Shown: piece after piece, positions 7,855-16,006 of the stretch
How the letters are laid out: each line of letters opens with the position of its first letter
Position numbering within the stretch: the first letter of the stretch is position 1
Program-made: the position numbers and the translations under genes
Notes under the pieces: model-generated
Databases searched by the model: none
Told to the model about the DNA's origin: nothing
The model's input: the letters and a program-made list of their open reading frames with translations, nothing else
Source of the DNA: Desulforamulus profundi
GTDB taxonomy: Bacteria; Bacillota_B; Desulfotomaculia; Desulfotomaculales; Desulfotomaculaceae
DNA: 52,015 bases
NCBI RefSeq assembly: GCF_002607855.1
Contig: NZ_AWQQ01000041.1
Location: forward strand, 1-52,015
Reading direction: 5' to 3'

Positions 7855-8913
7855 ATGGAATTACTCAATCAAACACTGGCAAAGATTCTGCCCCCGGATC
7901 GGGCAAGTGAACAGCAGGCGCAGCAGAGGTTGGACAACCTCACGAAACCCCCGGGCAGCCTGGGTGTGTTGGAGGACATTGCCCGGCGGCTGGCCGGCAT
8001 CCAAAGAAGGCCTCGACCGGAACTGCCCCGGGAAAAAGTTTCTCTGGTATTAGCCGGCGACCACGGGGTGGTGGCCGAGGGAATCAGCGCTTTTCCCCAG
8101 GAGGTAACCCCCCAGATGGTACTGAATTTCCTGCGTGGCGGAGCGGCCATTAATGTACTGGCCCGCCAGGCGGGCGCCAGGGTTATCGTGGCGGATATCG
8201 GTGTGGCCGGCCCTCCTATGGAACAGGAGGGACTGATTGCCTGCCGGGTTAAATCCGGTACGGATAATTTTGTACTGGGTCCCGCCATGAGCAGGCAGGA
8301 AGCTGTAAAAGCAGTGGAAACGGGGATTGACCTGCTACATCAGCAGGTCAAAGAACGGCCGGCACTGGTAGGCATCGGAGAAATGGGCATCGGCAACACC
8401 ACACCCAGTACAGCCATTTTAGCCGCTTTCAGCGGGCTGCCCGCCGAGCGGTTGACCGGGCGGGGAACGGGGATTGATGAGGCCCGGCGGCGGCATAAAG
8501 CATCTGTGGTGGCCCGGGCTTTGCAGGTGAACCGGCCGGATGCCGGAGACGGGCTGGACGTGCTGGCCAAAGTGGGGGGCCTGGAAATTGCAGGCATGGC
8601 CGGTATACTTTTAGCCTGCGCTGCCGAGGGCATCCCGGTGGTTCTGGATGGCTTTATCTCCGGAGCAGCAGCCCTGGTGGCCCACTCCCTGGCCCCCCTC
8701 AGCAAGGAGTACATGCTGGCTTCCCATCTTTCCCAGGAGCCCGGCCATGCCATCATGTTGGAGATGTTAGGTTTAAAACCCATCCTGCATATGGAAATGA
8801 GATTGGGTGAAGGCACCGGGGCGGCCCTGGTCTTCCCGATCATTGAGTCGGCCGTTCGCATCCTCAACGAAATGGCCACCTTTGCCGAGGCAGGTGTCAG
8901 CCAGGGTGAATAA
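7855..8913 (+). CDS. cobT: Nicotinate-nucleotide--dimethylbenzimidazole phosphoribosyltransferase
   Basis: CobT activates the lower-ligand base by making its alpha-ribotide from nicotinate mononucleotide, the first step of nucleotide loop assembly. The 352 residues match the family length. Recognisable blocks are LDNLTKPPGSLGVLEDIA (about 24-42), LAGDHGVVAEGISAFPQEVT (about 66-85), GIGEMGIGNTT (about 170-181), the conserved DGFIS segment and MRLGEGTGAAL near residue 318, which holds the catalytic Glu. The start follows ACAGGAGGTTATCA. It is a single gene between its riboswitch and a strong terminator, so it is regulated apart from the main cbi run. Confidence 0.96.
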   Translation: MELLNQTLAKILPPDRASEQQAQQRLDNLTKPPGSLGVLEDIARRLAGIQRRPRPELPREKVSLVLAGDHGVVAEGISAFPQEVTPQMVLNFLRGGAAINVLARQAGARVIVADIGVAGPPMEQEGLIACRVKSGTDNFVLGPAMSRQEAVKAVETGIDLLHQQVKERPALVGIGEMGIGNTTPSTAILAAFSGLPAERLTGRGTGIDEARRRHKASVVARALQVNRPDAGDGLDVLAKVGGLEIAGMAGILLACAAEGIPVVLDGFISGAAALVAHSLAPLSKEYMLASHLSQEPGHAIMLEMLGLKPILHMEMRLGEGTGAALVFPIIESAVRILNEMATFAEAGVSQGE

Positions 8914-8955
8914 AAAACGAACCCGAGGATCAATCTTGCCTCGGGTTTGTTTTTT
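8912..8955 (+). terminator. Bidirectional intrinsic terminator after cobT
   Basis: AAAAAACGAACCCGAG pairs with CTCGGGTTTGTTTTTT. The A tract and T tract make it usable from both strands, so it could also terminate the small leftward ORF next to it. Confidence 0.85.
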
Positions 8956-8960
8956 AAAAA

Positions 8961-9083
8961 TTATAGAGTACATTTATCTGCAACTCTCAGTAAGTAAAGC
9001 TTTTTCAAATACCTTTTCAGGGAGACATTCACAATAAAGAGACTTACCGAAATTACTATGGCCAATAAATAATCTCTCATCAT
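8961..9083 (-). CDS. Small single-pass membrane protein, unknown function
   Basis: A 40-codon leftward ORF begins with two Met codons preceded by GAGGTGAG at good spacing. It encodes MMRDYL, then a hydrophobic helix (LAIVISVSLFIVNVSL, about residues 6-22) and a basic tail KRYLKKLYLLRV with one Cys near the end. The architecture of a short helix plus positive tail is common for membrane microproteins. It lies between cobT and the MntR-like regulator gene of the feo region and ends at the shared terminator. I recognise no family; coding status rests on the ribosome site and amphipathic design only. Confidence 0.4.
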   Translation of the reverse strand: MMRDYLLAIVISVSLFIVNVSLKRYLKKLYLLRVADKCTL

Positions 9084-9214
9084 CTCACCTCTATAGAAAC
9101 AGAGTCTACCTATCCGGTTATAACCCGTTAATTTTTCAATTTATTGCATGTCTTGAAGAAGAAAGGTACTAAAAATTGCTGTCCTTTATATGCTGAATAA
9201 AAGGGGGTGATAGG

Positions 9215-9648
9215 ATGCTGTCTCCCAGTTTGGAAGATTATCTGGAGGAAATTTACAGGCTGAGTCAGAGCGGTGAAGCGGTGCGGGTTACGGATATTGC
9301 TGCCTGCTTGAACGTCAGCTTGCCTTCGGTTACCAGGGCCCTGCAGAAGTTAAACGAAAGCCGGCATATTCATTACCGCCCCTACAAAGATATCGTTTTA
9401 ACGGAAAAGGGCAAGCAGTTGGGCCATTTTTTAGTAGAAAGAAACAGAATCATACGTGAATTTTTGCGTTTAATCGGTTCCCAGTGCGATGTGGCGGCGG
9501 AAGCGAGGCGATGGAACATTATCTTTCTCTGCCAACTCTGACAGCCATTATCAATTTTGTTAAATTTACGGAACAGCACCCTTCCTGGCTGGATGACTTT
9601 AAAACCTACTGTCGGAAAGAAGACGACAAAACAAAAGGGCCGAGCTGA
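9215..9648 (+). CDS. DtxR/MntR-family metal-dependent repressor (frame broken near 9500)
   Basis: The reconstructed protein is about 144 residues. It has a winged helix at residues 1-62 (SLEDYLEEIY, then recognition helix VSLPSVTRALQKL) and a helical dimerisation/metal domain. By alignment from memory with B. subtilis MntR (D8, E11, H77, E99, E102, H103), Asp8 and Glu11 are conserved, residue 77 is Asn, and the E..EH triad is present once one missing base at about 9500 is restored. The start follows GGGGGTGATAGG. The stop at 9648 lies 18 bases from the convergent feoB end. The neighbourhood points to control of ferrous iron uptake. Mn or Fe specificity cannot be called. Confidence 0.8.
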
Positions 9649-9666
9649 TCCCCCCTGCCGGTACGA

Positions 9667-11061
9667 TTAAACCCATCCCAGGAGTCTCGCAGTTTGGGCC
9701 ATCATAAAGCAGACCATGCAGGCAATACCCAGGGGTATTAAAGCTGCCAGAGAAGTCCACTTAACACTTCCTGATTCCCGCCAGATGGTCCAGAGGGTGG
9801 TACCACAGGGGTAGTGCAGCAGGGAAAACAACATCATACAAACAGCGGTTAACCACGTCCAACTGTGCTGTACCACGAAAAGGTGGTACAGATCCTGCAA
9901 ACTCTCCAATTCGGCCATGTTGCCGGTGGCCAGGTAACCCATAATCAGGATGGGCAGCACAATCTCGTTGGCAGGAAGTCCTAAAATAAAGGCCATTAGA
10001 ATAAAACCGTCCAAACCTATTAGTTGGGCGAAAGGGTTTAGCCAGTTAGCACAATGAGCAAAAATACTCAAATCTCCCACATGGATATTGGCCAGCAGCC
10101 AAATAACCGCACCGGCAGGAGCTGCCACACATACAGCTCGACCCAGAACAAACAAGGTCCGGTCGAAGATTGAACGAACAATGACCTTACCTACTTGAGG
10201 TTTCCGGTAAGGAGGAAGCTCCAGGGTGAAAGAAGAGGGAACCCCTTTAAGCAAGGTTTTGGACAGAATCCAGGAAACTGCCAGCGTTGCTGCGATCCCA
10301 AGCAAAACAATCCCTACCACAACGGCTGTGGCCCCCAGGGTATTCCCCAGTCCAAAAACCAGGAGTCCGGCCAATGCAATGAGGGTGGGAAAACGCCCGT
10401 TACAGGGTACAAAGTTGTTGGTCAACATAGCAATCAAACGTTCCCGGGGGGATTCAATGATTCTGCATGCAACAATACCTGCGGCGTTACAGCCAAACCC
10501 CATGCTCATGGTAAGGGCCTGCTTTCCATGGGCGCCGGCACATTTAAAAAAACGATCCAGGTTAAAAGCAATTCTTGGCAGATATCCCAGATCTTCCAGT
10601 AAGGTAAAGCAGGGGAAAAAAATGGCCATTGGCGGAAGCATTACGGAAACCACCCAGGCCAGGCAGCGATACATTCCTTCCACAAAAAAACCGTTTACCC
10701 AGGACGGTGCCTGCAGCCAGTGAAAGAGATCCGTCAGGCGTTCCTGGCCCCAGAAAAGTACTGAAGCGATGACCTGCGAAGGATAGTTTGCACCGGCGAC
10801 AGTAAGCCAGAATACGACCCCCAGTAACAACAGCATGGATGGAAATCCCCAAACCCTGGAGGTTAGGATATCATCTAATTTTTTATCCCAATCAACCCGT
10901 GGTTTTTTCTCCTGGGTAACAACCCTTTGCGTGATTTCTTCCGCTCTATGGTAAATTTTGCTTACAACGGAATCATTTATTTTTAACGAGCCGTTTGGGT
11001 TTAGATTGTTCACTTCCCTTAAAATATGATCCAGGCCGTTAAAAAGAGACGTCTGTCTCAT
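9667..11061 (-). CDS. feoB: Ferrous iron transporter FeoB, membrane (gate) subunit
   Basis: This 464-residue polytopic protein corresponds to the C-terminal membrane half of FeoB. A soluble 60-residue stretch (IYHRAEEITQRVV) precedes KLDDILTSRVWGFPSMLLLLG, the usual FeoB entry into the membrane. Two nucleoside-recognition/gate blocks follow, with the motifs GFGCNAAGI, NNFVPCNGRFPTL and LPANEIVLPI. The start ATG at 11061 overlaps the TGA of the G-protein gene as ATGA, so translation is coupled. FeoB is usually one chain; here it is two. The overlap geometry argues for a natural split, although this window also contains artificial-looking frameshifts. It should move Fe2+ inward together with the G subunit and FeoA. 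Confidence 0.88.
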   Translation of the reverse strand: MRQTSLFNGLDHILREVNNLNPNGSLKINDSVVSKIYHRAEEITQRVVTQEKKPRVDWDKKLDDILTSRVWGFPSMLLLLGVVFWLTVAGANYPSQVIASVLFWGQERLTDLFHWLQAPSWVNGFFVEGMYRCLAWVVSVMLPPMAIFFPCFTLLEDLGYLPRIAFNLDRFFKCAGAHGKQALTMSMGFGCNAAGIVACRIIESPRERLIAMLTNNFVPCNGRFPTLIALAGLLVFGLGNTLGATAVVVGIVLLGIAATLAVSWILSKTLLKGVPSSFTLELPPYRKPQVGKVIVRSIFDRTLFVLGRAVCVAAPAGAVIWLLANIHVGDLSIFAHCANWLNPFAQLIGLDGFILMAFILGLPANEIVLPILIMGYLATGNMAELESLQDLYHLFVVQHSWTWLTAVCMMLFSLLHYPCGTTLWTIWRESGSVKWTSLAALIPLGIACMVCFMMAQTARLLGWV

Positions 11062-11846
11062 ACAAGAATTTCACCCCCTACCATGGCCCCGACACGCGTT
11101 CCTTTTGCCAGGCATTTTTTGAGGGAATTGATGACGGTTTGATCTCTATCTAACAATCTTAAGGCCAACCACCGGCTGTTAAATTGCTCTCCTACCAATT
11201 CTTTTATTGTGGGTTCCAGCTTAGTGATGCACTGCTCTATAACCTCATCATAATTCACAATGCACGGAGTCGTTTTTATTGTGCCGTCGGCTATCCTGGC
11301 AACTGTCTGGAGTAATGTTTCAAGGCCCATTCCATCCCGGGCTGCGGTGGCCACCACCGGTACTCCCAGTTCGGCAGACAGGGAATAAATATCCACTTCT
11401 ATGTTTTTCCTTTTTGCTTCGTCCATTAAATTTACGCAAACAACCACTCTGGCGGTAATTTCGAGGACCTGCAGGACAAGGTTAAGATTTCTCTCTAAAC
11501 AAGTGGCATCCACAACCACAATGGTTGCATCGGGTTTGCCAAAACAGAGATAATCCCTGGCTACCTGCTCTTCCGTCGAATGGGCTAAAAGAGAATAGGT
11601 TCCGGGCAGGTCAATCAGGTTATAAACCAGTCCCTGAAAAACATATTTACCCTCGGCCCGCAGGACGGTTTTTCCCGGCCAGTTACCGGTATGCTGATTT
11701 AAACCGGTCAAGGCATTAAACAGCGTACTCTTGCCGGTATTTGGATTGCCTGCCAGGGCAATCACATATTGAGCCTCCGGAGAAGAACGATTTAGAAAAA
11801 CTTCTTTGTTTACCCCGCTACCACAGGACTGGTACGTTAACCCCAT
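11058..11846 (-). CDS. feoB: FeoB small GTPase subunit (split FeoB)
   Basis: The 262 residues equal the cytosolic G domain plus helical spacer of FeoB. G1 GNPNTGKST is at about 33-41, the G2 region HTGNWPGKTV at about 51-60, G3 DLPGTYS at about 79-85, G4 as NLMD at about 140 and G5 AARDG near 170. An unusual 25-residue N-terminal lead precedes G1. The protein ends with GGEILV right before the overlapping membrane subunit. GTP binding would gate iron transport by the membrane half. The feoA stop is 3 bases upstream of the start, giving a compact feoA-feoB(G)-feoB(M) operon. Confidence 0.9.
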   Translation of the reverse strand: MGLTYQSCGSGVNKEVFLNRSSPEAQYVIALAGNPNTGKSTLFNALTGLNQHTGNWPGKTVLRAEGKYVFQGLVYNLIDLPGTYSLLAHSTEEQVARDYLCFGKPDATIVVVDATCLERNLNLVLQVLEITARVVVCVNLMDEAKRKNIEVDIYSLSAELGVPVVATAARDGMGLETLLQTVARIADGTIKTTPCIVNYDEVIEQCITKLEPTIKELVGEQFNSRWLALRLLDRDQTVINSLKKCLAKGTRVGAMVGGEILV

Positions 11847-11849
11847 GAA

Positions 11850-12125
11850 CTAATCCCCCTTAAAGTTCACTAGTATTTTTGATCCCTCTTCCTGTCGGAA
11901 GGCAATCACAGCTCCGCGAATTTTATAAGCCTTGGGGTCCCCGGCAGGACTAATGCGAAGGGCTTCCACCCGGGTTCCCGGCACCAGTCCCAGGTCCATC
12001 ATCCTCCGCCGGGTAATTCCCTCGGCCTCAATGGAATTAATAACGGCTGCTTTCCCCACCGGTAAGTCACAAAGGGAAATGATATTTTCCCCTGAAAAAA
12101 CTCCCCGGTTATTCTGCATACTCAA
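11850..12125 (-). CDS. feoA: Ferrous iron transport protein A
   Basis: FeoA is a 91-residue SH3-like cytosolic partner of FeoB. The sequence contains the family's SLCDLPVGKAAVINSI start, the ITRRRMMDLGLVPGTRVEAL core and a C-terminal beta stretch IRGAVIAFRQEEGSKILV. It is a little longer at the N-terminus than most FeoA. GGGGGGAGTTGAGT lies before the ATG. It is the first gene of the leftward feo operon, and its upstream region carries TTAG-N6-CTAA sites. Confidence 0.93.
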   Translation of the reverse strand: MSMQNNRGVFSGENIISLCDLPVGKAAVINSIEAEGITRRRMMDLGLVPGTRVEALRISPAGDPKAYKIRGAVIAFRQEEGSKILVNFKGD

Positions 12126-12139
12126 CTCCCCCCAACAAG

Positions 12140-12172
12140 TTAGATGTGTTTAACAAAATTAGCCCCGACTAA
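12140..12172. promoter_or_regulatory. Candidate DtxR-type operator pair upstream of feoA
   Basis: TTAG-CCCCGA-CTAA lies at 12159-12172, directly beside an imperfect copy GTTAGATGTGTTTAAC at 12139-12154. TTAG-N6-CTAA is the core spacing of the DtxR/IdeR consensus. The position, 15-50 bases before feoA, would block its promoter or early transcript. The binding protein is inferred, not shown. Confidence 0.5.
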
Positions 12173-12246
12173 CAATAAGCCAAAGGAAACAATGTGCAGT
12201 AATTTGTGAATTGACGGTATCTGTGGGCTTTACAAACGGCAGATAG

Positions 12247-12260
12247 TTAGATGAAACTAA
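12247..12260. promoter_or_regulatory. Second TTAG-N6-CTAA operator-like site
   Basis: TTAG-ATGAAA-CTAA matches the half-sites and spacing of the site at 12159-12172 and lies 88 bases further upstream of feoA. A 7-bp perfect palindrome CCATCAT-GCT-ATGATGG follows at about 12277-12293. The repeat of the same spaced motif makes chance less likely. Confidence 0.45.
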
Positions 12261-12424
12261 GTCAGGCCGGTTCTACCATCATGCTATGATGGGCGGTCTC
12301 CCTTTGTTACAGAAATTCGCCGTGGCAAAAGAAAAGGAAATATCCGCCATTTGTTCCACGGTATTGCCGAAAATTGCTAAGGTAAAGTACAATTTAAGAG
12401 GAAATGTAAAAAAGAGGTGGCAAT

Positions 12425-13603
12425 GTGAAGAAACTTATTCTTTGGCTGGCAGCCATTTTACTTTTACTTTTAACCGGACAAGCCTGTTTTGCTAACGAAA
12501 CAACTGCAGCGGGCGGTATGGATGCAGGCAAGGAAATTATCGTGCGGGCCAAGATCCTGGAAATGACCGAAGGGAAGGACAATGTTCCCGACCTGGAAGG
12601 CTGGATTCAGGGGAAAGAACAGCTGGTGACGGCCAGAGTGCTCAGTGGTGTTTATAAGGGGCAGGAAGTGAGCTTTTTCCATGTGGTGCCGGACCAGCCC
12701 GGCATGGCGGTGATTGTCAAGCCCGGGGATGAAGTGATTTTATCGGTGGAGGTTGAGGGAAACAAGATTACCAATGCCTTTATTTCCGACCATGCCCGGG
12801 ACAAAAAAATGTATTTGCTGGCCGGCTTTTTTGCCCTGCTGATGGTTGTCATCGGGGGGATCAAAGGAGCCAAATCGGTTCTGTCACTGGTTTTAACGGG
12901 GGTGGGGATCTTTTATGTGCTGCTCCCCCTCATGTTTAAGGGACATAGTCCCCTTTTTATGACGGTGTTGGTGGCTGCTGTGATGACCACCGTCACCATG
13001 GTGCTGGTCCACGGCTTTAACCGCAAAACCCTGGCCGGGGTTATCGGCACCACCTGCGGTGTCATAGCCGCAGGGTTTTTGGCCATGCTGGTAGGCACGG
13101 CAGCTAAACTCACCGGTTTTAGCAGTGAGGAAATGCAGATGCTGTTGTATATCCCGCAGCAGGTTAAATTTGACTTCCAGGGTTTGTTGTTTGCCGGCAT
13201 GATTATCGGTGCCCTGGGGGCGGTGATGGATGTGGCCATTTCCATCGCCTCTGCGGTGGAGGAAGTAAAGAGGGCCAACCCCTCCCTGGATACCCGGGCC
13301 TTAATCCGGGCAGGGATCAATGTGGGTAGAGATGTCATGGGCACCATGGCCAACACCCTGATCCTGGCTTACACCGGTGGGGCCATCCCGTTAATCCTCA
13401 TCTTCATGGCCTACGAAATGCCTTTTTTAAAAGTCATTAACCTTGACTTGATCGCCACGGAAATTGTCCGGGCCTTAACCGGCAGTATTGGTTTGATCCT
13501 GGCCATTCCCGTCACGGCTCTGGCCGCCGGCCTGCTGTTTACCCGTGGCAAGTCTTCCTCGAATGCAGTCGTTAAGGAACCGGAGCATCCCAAGGGCATG
13601 TAA
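12425..13603 (+). CDS. YibE/F-family membrane protein
   Basis: This 392-residue protein has a signal/anchor helix (residues 1-21), an extracytoplasmic beta-rich region of about 90 residues and then seven or eight membrane helices from about 125. Family landmarks are GGIKGAKSVLSLVLTG, the GVIGTTCGVIAAG loop, FAGMIIGALGAVMDVAISIA and GRDVMGTMANTLILAYTGG. YibE/F proteins are widespread in Firmicutes. Function is not established, though transport has been suggested. GAGGTGG precedes the GTG start at 12425. It is flanked by the feo regulatory region and a strong terminator, and appears monocistronic. Confidence 0.88.
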   Translation: MKKLILWLAAILLLLLTGQACFANETTAAGGMDAGKEIIVRAKILEMTEGKDNVPDLEGWIQGKEQLVTARVLSGVYKGQEVSFFHVVPDQPGMAVIVKPGDEVILSVEVEGNKITNAFISDHARDKKMYLLAGFFALLMVVIGGIKGAKSVLSLVLTGVGIFYVLLPLMFKGHSPLFMTVLVAAVMTTVTMVLVHGFNRKTLAGVIGTTCGVIAAGFLAMLVGTAAKLTGFSSEEMQMLLYIPQQVKFDFQGLLFAGMIIGALGAVMDVAISIASAVEEVKRANPSLDTRALIRAGINVGRDVMGTMANTLILAYTGGAIPLILIFMAYEMPFLKVINLDLIATEIVRALTGSIGLILAIPVTALAAGLLFTRGKSSSNAVVKEPEHPKGM

Positions 13604-13605
13604 TG

Positions 13606-13644
13606 AAAAAACCCTGTGCCGTTGAGCCGGCCACAGGGTTTTTT
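13606..13644. terminator. Bidirectional terminator between yibE/F and lgt
   Basis: AAAAAACCCTGTG and CACAGGGTTTTTT form a perfect 13-bp stem between two convergent genes; both strands end in a T tract. Confidence 0.9.
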
Positions 13645-13647
13645 GTA

Positions 13648-14415
13648 CTATCTTATGGTTGAGCTGCGGGTTCTCTTTCCCAGGTAGATATAGACAATTA
13701 CAGCAATGGTCATGAGAAGCACACTCATCACCTGGGCGGCCCGCAGGGGGCCGATCATCAGGCTGTCGGTGCGTAGCCCCTCAATAAAGAATCTTCCCAG
13801 GGAATAGAGGGCCAGGTAGATCATAAACAACTGCCCCTCGGCCTGTTGTTTTCTTCTTCTGACCAGTAAGATCACAAACACCAGCAGGTTCCAGAGTGAT
13901 TCGTATAGGAAAGTGGGGTGACGGTAGGCCCCGTCGATATACATGGCCCAGGGCAAATCTGTGGGGTAGCCGTAGGCCTCCTGATTGAAAAAATTGCCCC
14001 AGCGGCCGATGGCCTGCCCCAGGGGGAAGCTGGGAGCCACGATATCAGCAATCTGCCAGAACCTTAATTCCCGGACGCGGGTAAAAATGTATCCACAGAG
14101 GATGGCTGTCAGCAGCCCCCCGTGGATGGCCAGCCCGCCGTGCCAGATTTTGGGTATTTCTGCGAGGTTTTGACCGAAGTAGTCCCACTCCATAATTACA
14201 TAATAAATACGGGCCCCTAGCCAGGAAAGCGGGGCGCAGATTAATACCATATCAATGATGTCGTCTTCTTTTACCCCCACCCGCCGGGCTTCTCGCAGGG
14301 CCAGCCAGGTTCCCAGCAGCACCGCCACCATCATCAATACCCCGTACCAGCGGACGGTGATGGGACCCCAGGTAAAAATATACGGGCTGATCTCTAAAGC
14401 AGTCAAATTTGTCAC
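13648..14415 (-). CDS. lgt: Prolipoprotein diacylglyceryl transferase
   Basis: Lgt transfers diacylglycerol from phosphatidylglycerol to the lipobox Cys of prolipoproteins. The 255-residue protein has about seven membrane helices. Visible family motifs are WYGVLMMVAV near the start, the HGGLAIHGGLL block at about 92-102, and the Lgt signature GRWGNFFNQEAYG at about 137-149. FIEGLRTDSL near 212 is the second conserved charged patch. The GAAAGGTGACAA ribosome site precedes the ATG. The GerM lipoprotein in this window would be one of its clients. It appears monocistronic. Confidence 0.96.
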   Translation of the reverse strand: MTNLTALEISPYIFTWGPITVRWYGVLMMVAVLLGTWLALREARRVGVKEDDIIDMVLICAPLSWLGARIYYVIMEWDYFGQNLAEIPKIWHGGLAIHGGLLTAILCGYIFTRVRELRFWQIADIVAPSFPLGQAIGRWGNFFNQEAYGYPTDLPWAMYIDGAYRHPTFLYESLWNLLVFVILLVRRRKQQAEGQLFMIYLALYSLGRFFIEGLRTDSLMIGPLRAAQVMSVLLMTIAVIVYIYLGKRTRSSTIR

Positions 14416-14534
14416 CTTTCTTTCACAGGATACCCTGTCTTTTATTTTAACCGCCAGAGTACTATTTTCTCAAGGAAATTACATTTAAATTCCGGTAAAT
14501 ACACGCAGCCGAAAGACAGGCTTGATTTCTTTCC

Positions 14535-14563
14535 TTGTATTCCCAGGAACGTTATACTATAAT
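14535..14563 (+). promoter_or_regulatory. Sigma-A promoter of the main cbi operon
   Basis: TTGTAT (14535-14540), exactly 17 bases, then a perfect TATAAT (14558-14563). A small ACCCC-TGTT-GGGGT hairpin follows in the leader. The first gene, cbiA, starts 46 bases later. No cobalamin riboswitch core is visible here, so this operon seems to escape the direct B12 control seen at cbiK and cobT. Confidence 0.65.
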
Positions 14564-14609
14564 TTCTCTGACCCCTGTTGGGGTTAGAAGATAGGATGCA
14601 GGAGCAAGT

Positions 14610-16006
14610 ATGAAAACACCCAGATTGGTAATCGCGGGAACCCATAGCGGGGTTGGCAAAACCACTTTAACGCTGGGATTGCTGGCTGCCCTGCGCCGGA
14701 GAGGACTCCGGGTGCAGCCCTTTAAAGTGGGGCCGGATTATATAGACCCGGGTTTGCACAGGGTGGCAGCCGGGCAAACTTCCCATAACCTGGACAGCTG
14801 GATGGGTTCCCCGGAGGAAGTCCGACAGCTTTTTCTCAAGCGGGCACCGGAAAATGATTTATCCATTGTGGAGGGGGTCATGGGGTTGTTTGACGGGGCC
14901 AGGGGACAGGGAGAAACCGGCAGCACCGCCCAGGTGGCGAAACTGTTACGGGCACCGGTGGTGTTAATTTTCTCGGCCAAAGGTTTGGCCCGCAGTGCAG
15001 CGGCCCTGCTGAACGGTTACCGGACCTATGACCCTGATCTGAATATTTGCGGCGTTATTGCCAACGGCGTCAGCAGTGAACGGCACCGGCAGATCATCCG
15101 GGAAACCGTTGAAGGGGAATTGGGGATCCCCCTGCTGGGAGCCATGGATAACCGGCAGGAAATTGTCATGCCCCAGCGTCACCTGGGCCTGCTGCCCGCT
15201 GCGGAAAATAATGATTTGCACAATGTCCTGACTAAGTTAGCGACCTTGGTTGAAGAGCAAATTGATCTTGAGGCCCTGTTGAAGTTTGCCCGGCAGGCGC
15301 CGGACCTGGAAGCGGGCGCTGCCCCGCCTGTTGCCGGGCCCTTCGCCGGGGTTCGCCTGGCCGTGGCCAGAGATGAGGCCTTTAACTTCTATTACCAGGA
15401 CAGTTTGGACTTTCTGACAGAACTGGGGGCGGCCATACAATACTTCAGCCCCCTGAAGGACAGGACTCTACCGGAGATATTGACGGGATTTATATCGGCG
15501 GCGGTTTTCCGGAACAATTTTTACCCGCTTTGGCTGCCAACCAGTCAATGAAGGAGCAGATACGTTTTGCCTGCAGAAACGGTATGCCCGTTTATGCGGA
15601 ATGCGGCGGGTTGATGTATCTGTGCCAAAGCATCTGCACCCTGTCGGGTGAGCAGTTCTCCGGTGTAGGACTGGTGCCGGCCAGGGTACAGATGGGGAAC
15701 CGGCTGGCTGCCCTGGGGTATGTCAGGGCCAGACCGGTTCAACCCGGCATTCTGGGAGGACCGGGGATGGAGCTCAAAGGACACGAGTTTCACTGGTCCA
15801 CCATGGAGGATTTGGCGGAGCAAGCCCCGGCCTACAGTCTTAGCGGGGGAAGGGGCAGGGAGGGCCGTACCGAAGGCTATGTGAAGGATAATTTATTGGC
15901 CTCCTACGTGCACCTGCATTTCAGGTACAACCAGGAGGCTGCCCGGAATTTTCTTGCTGCCTGTGCAAATTATAAAGGGTGCGGTAGAAGAATAAATGAA
16001 TGGTAA
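14610..16006 (+). CDS. cbiA: Cobyrinate a,c-diamide synthase (frame broken near 15478)
   Basis: CbiA amidates the a and c side chains of cobyrinate with glutamine and ATP. The reconstructed protein is about 465 residues, normal for the family. The N-terminal ATPase domain has P-loop GTHSGVGKTT (residues 9-18) and PFKVGPDYIDPGLH. The C-terminal class I glutaminase domain has nucleophile Cys in YAECGGLMYLC and a late HLHFRY with the catalytic His. The frame is lost at about 15478; one extra base restores DIDGIYIGGGFPEQF, a conserved stretch linking the domains. Promoter and ribosome site (GCAGGAG) are directly upstream. It overlaps cbiD by 11 bases. Confidence 0.9.

Noticed and set aside
12286..12495. 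Rightward 69-codon ORF before yibE/F
   Set aside because: It overlaps the yibE/F signal peptide region, lacks a ribosome site and has no recognisable features.
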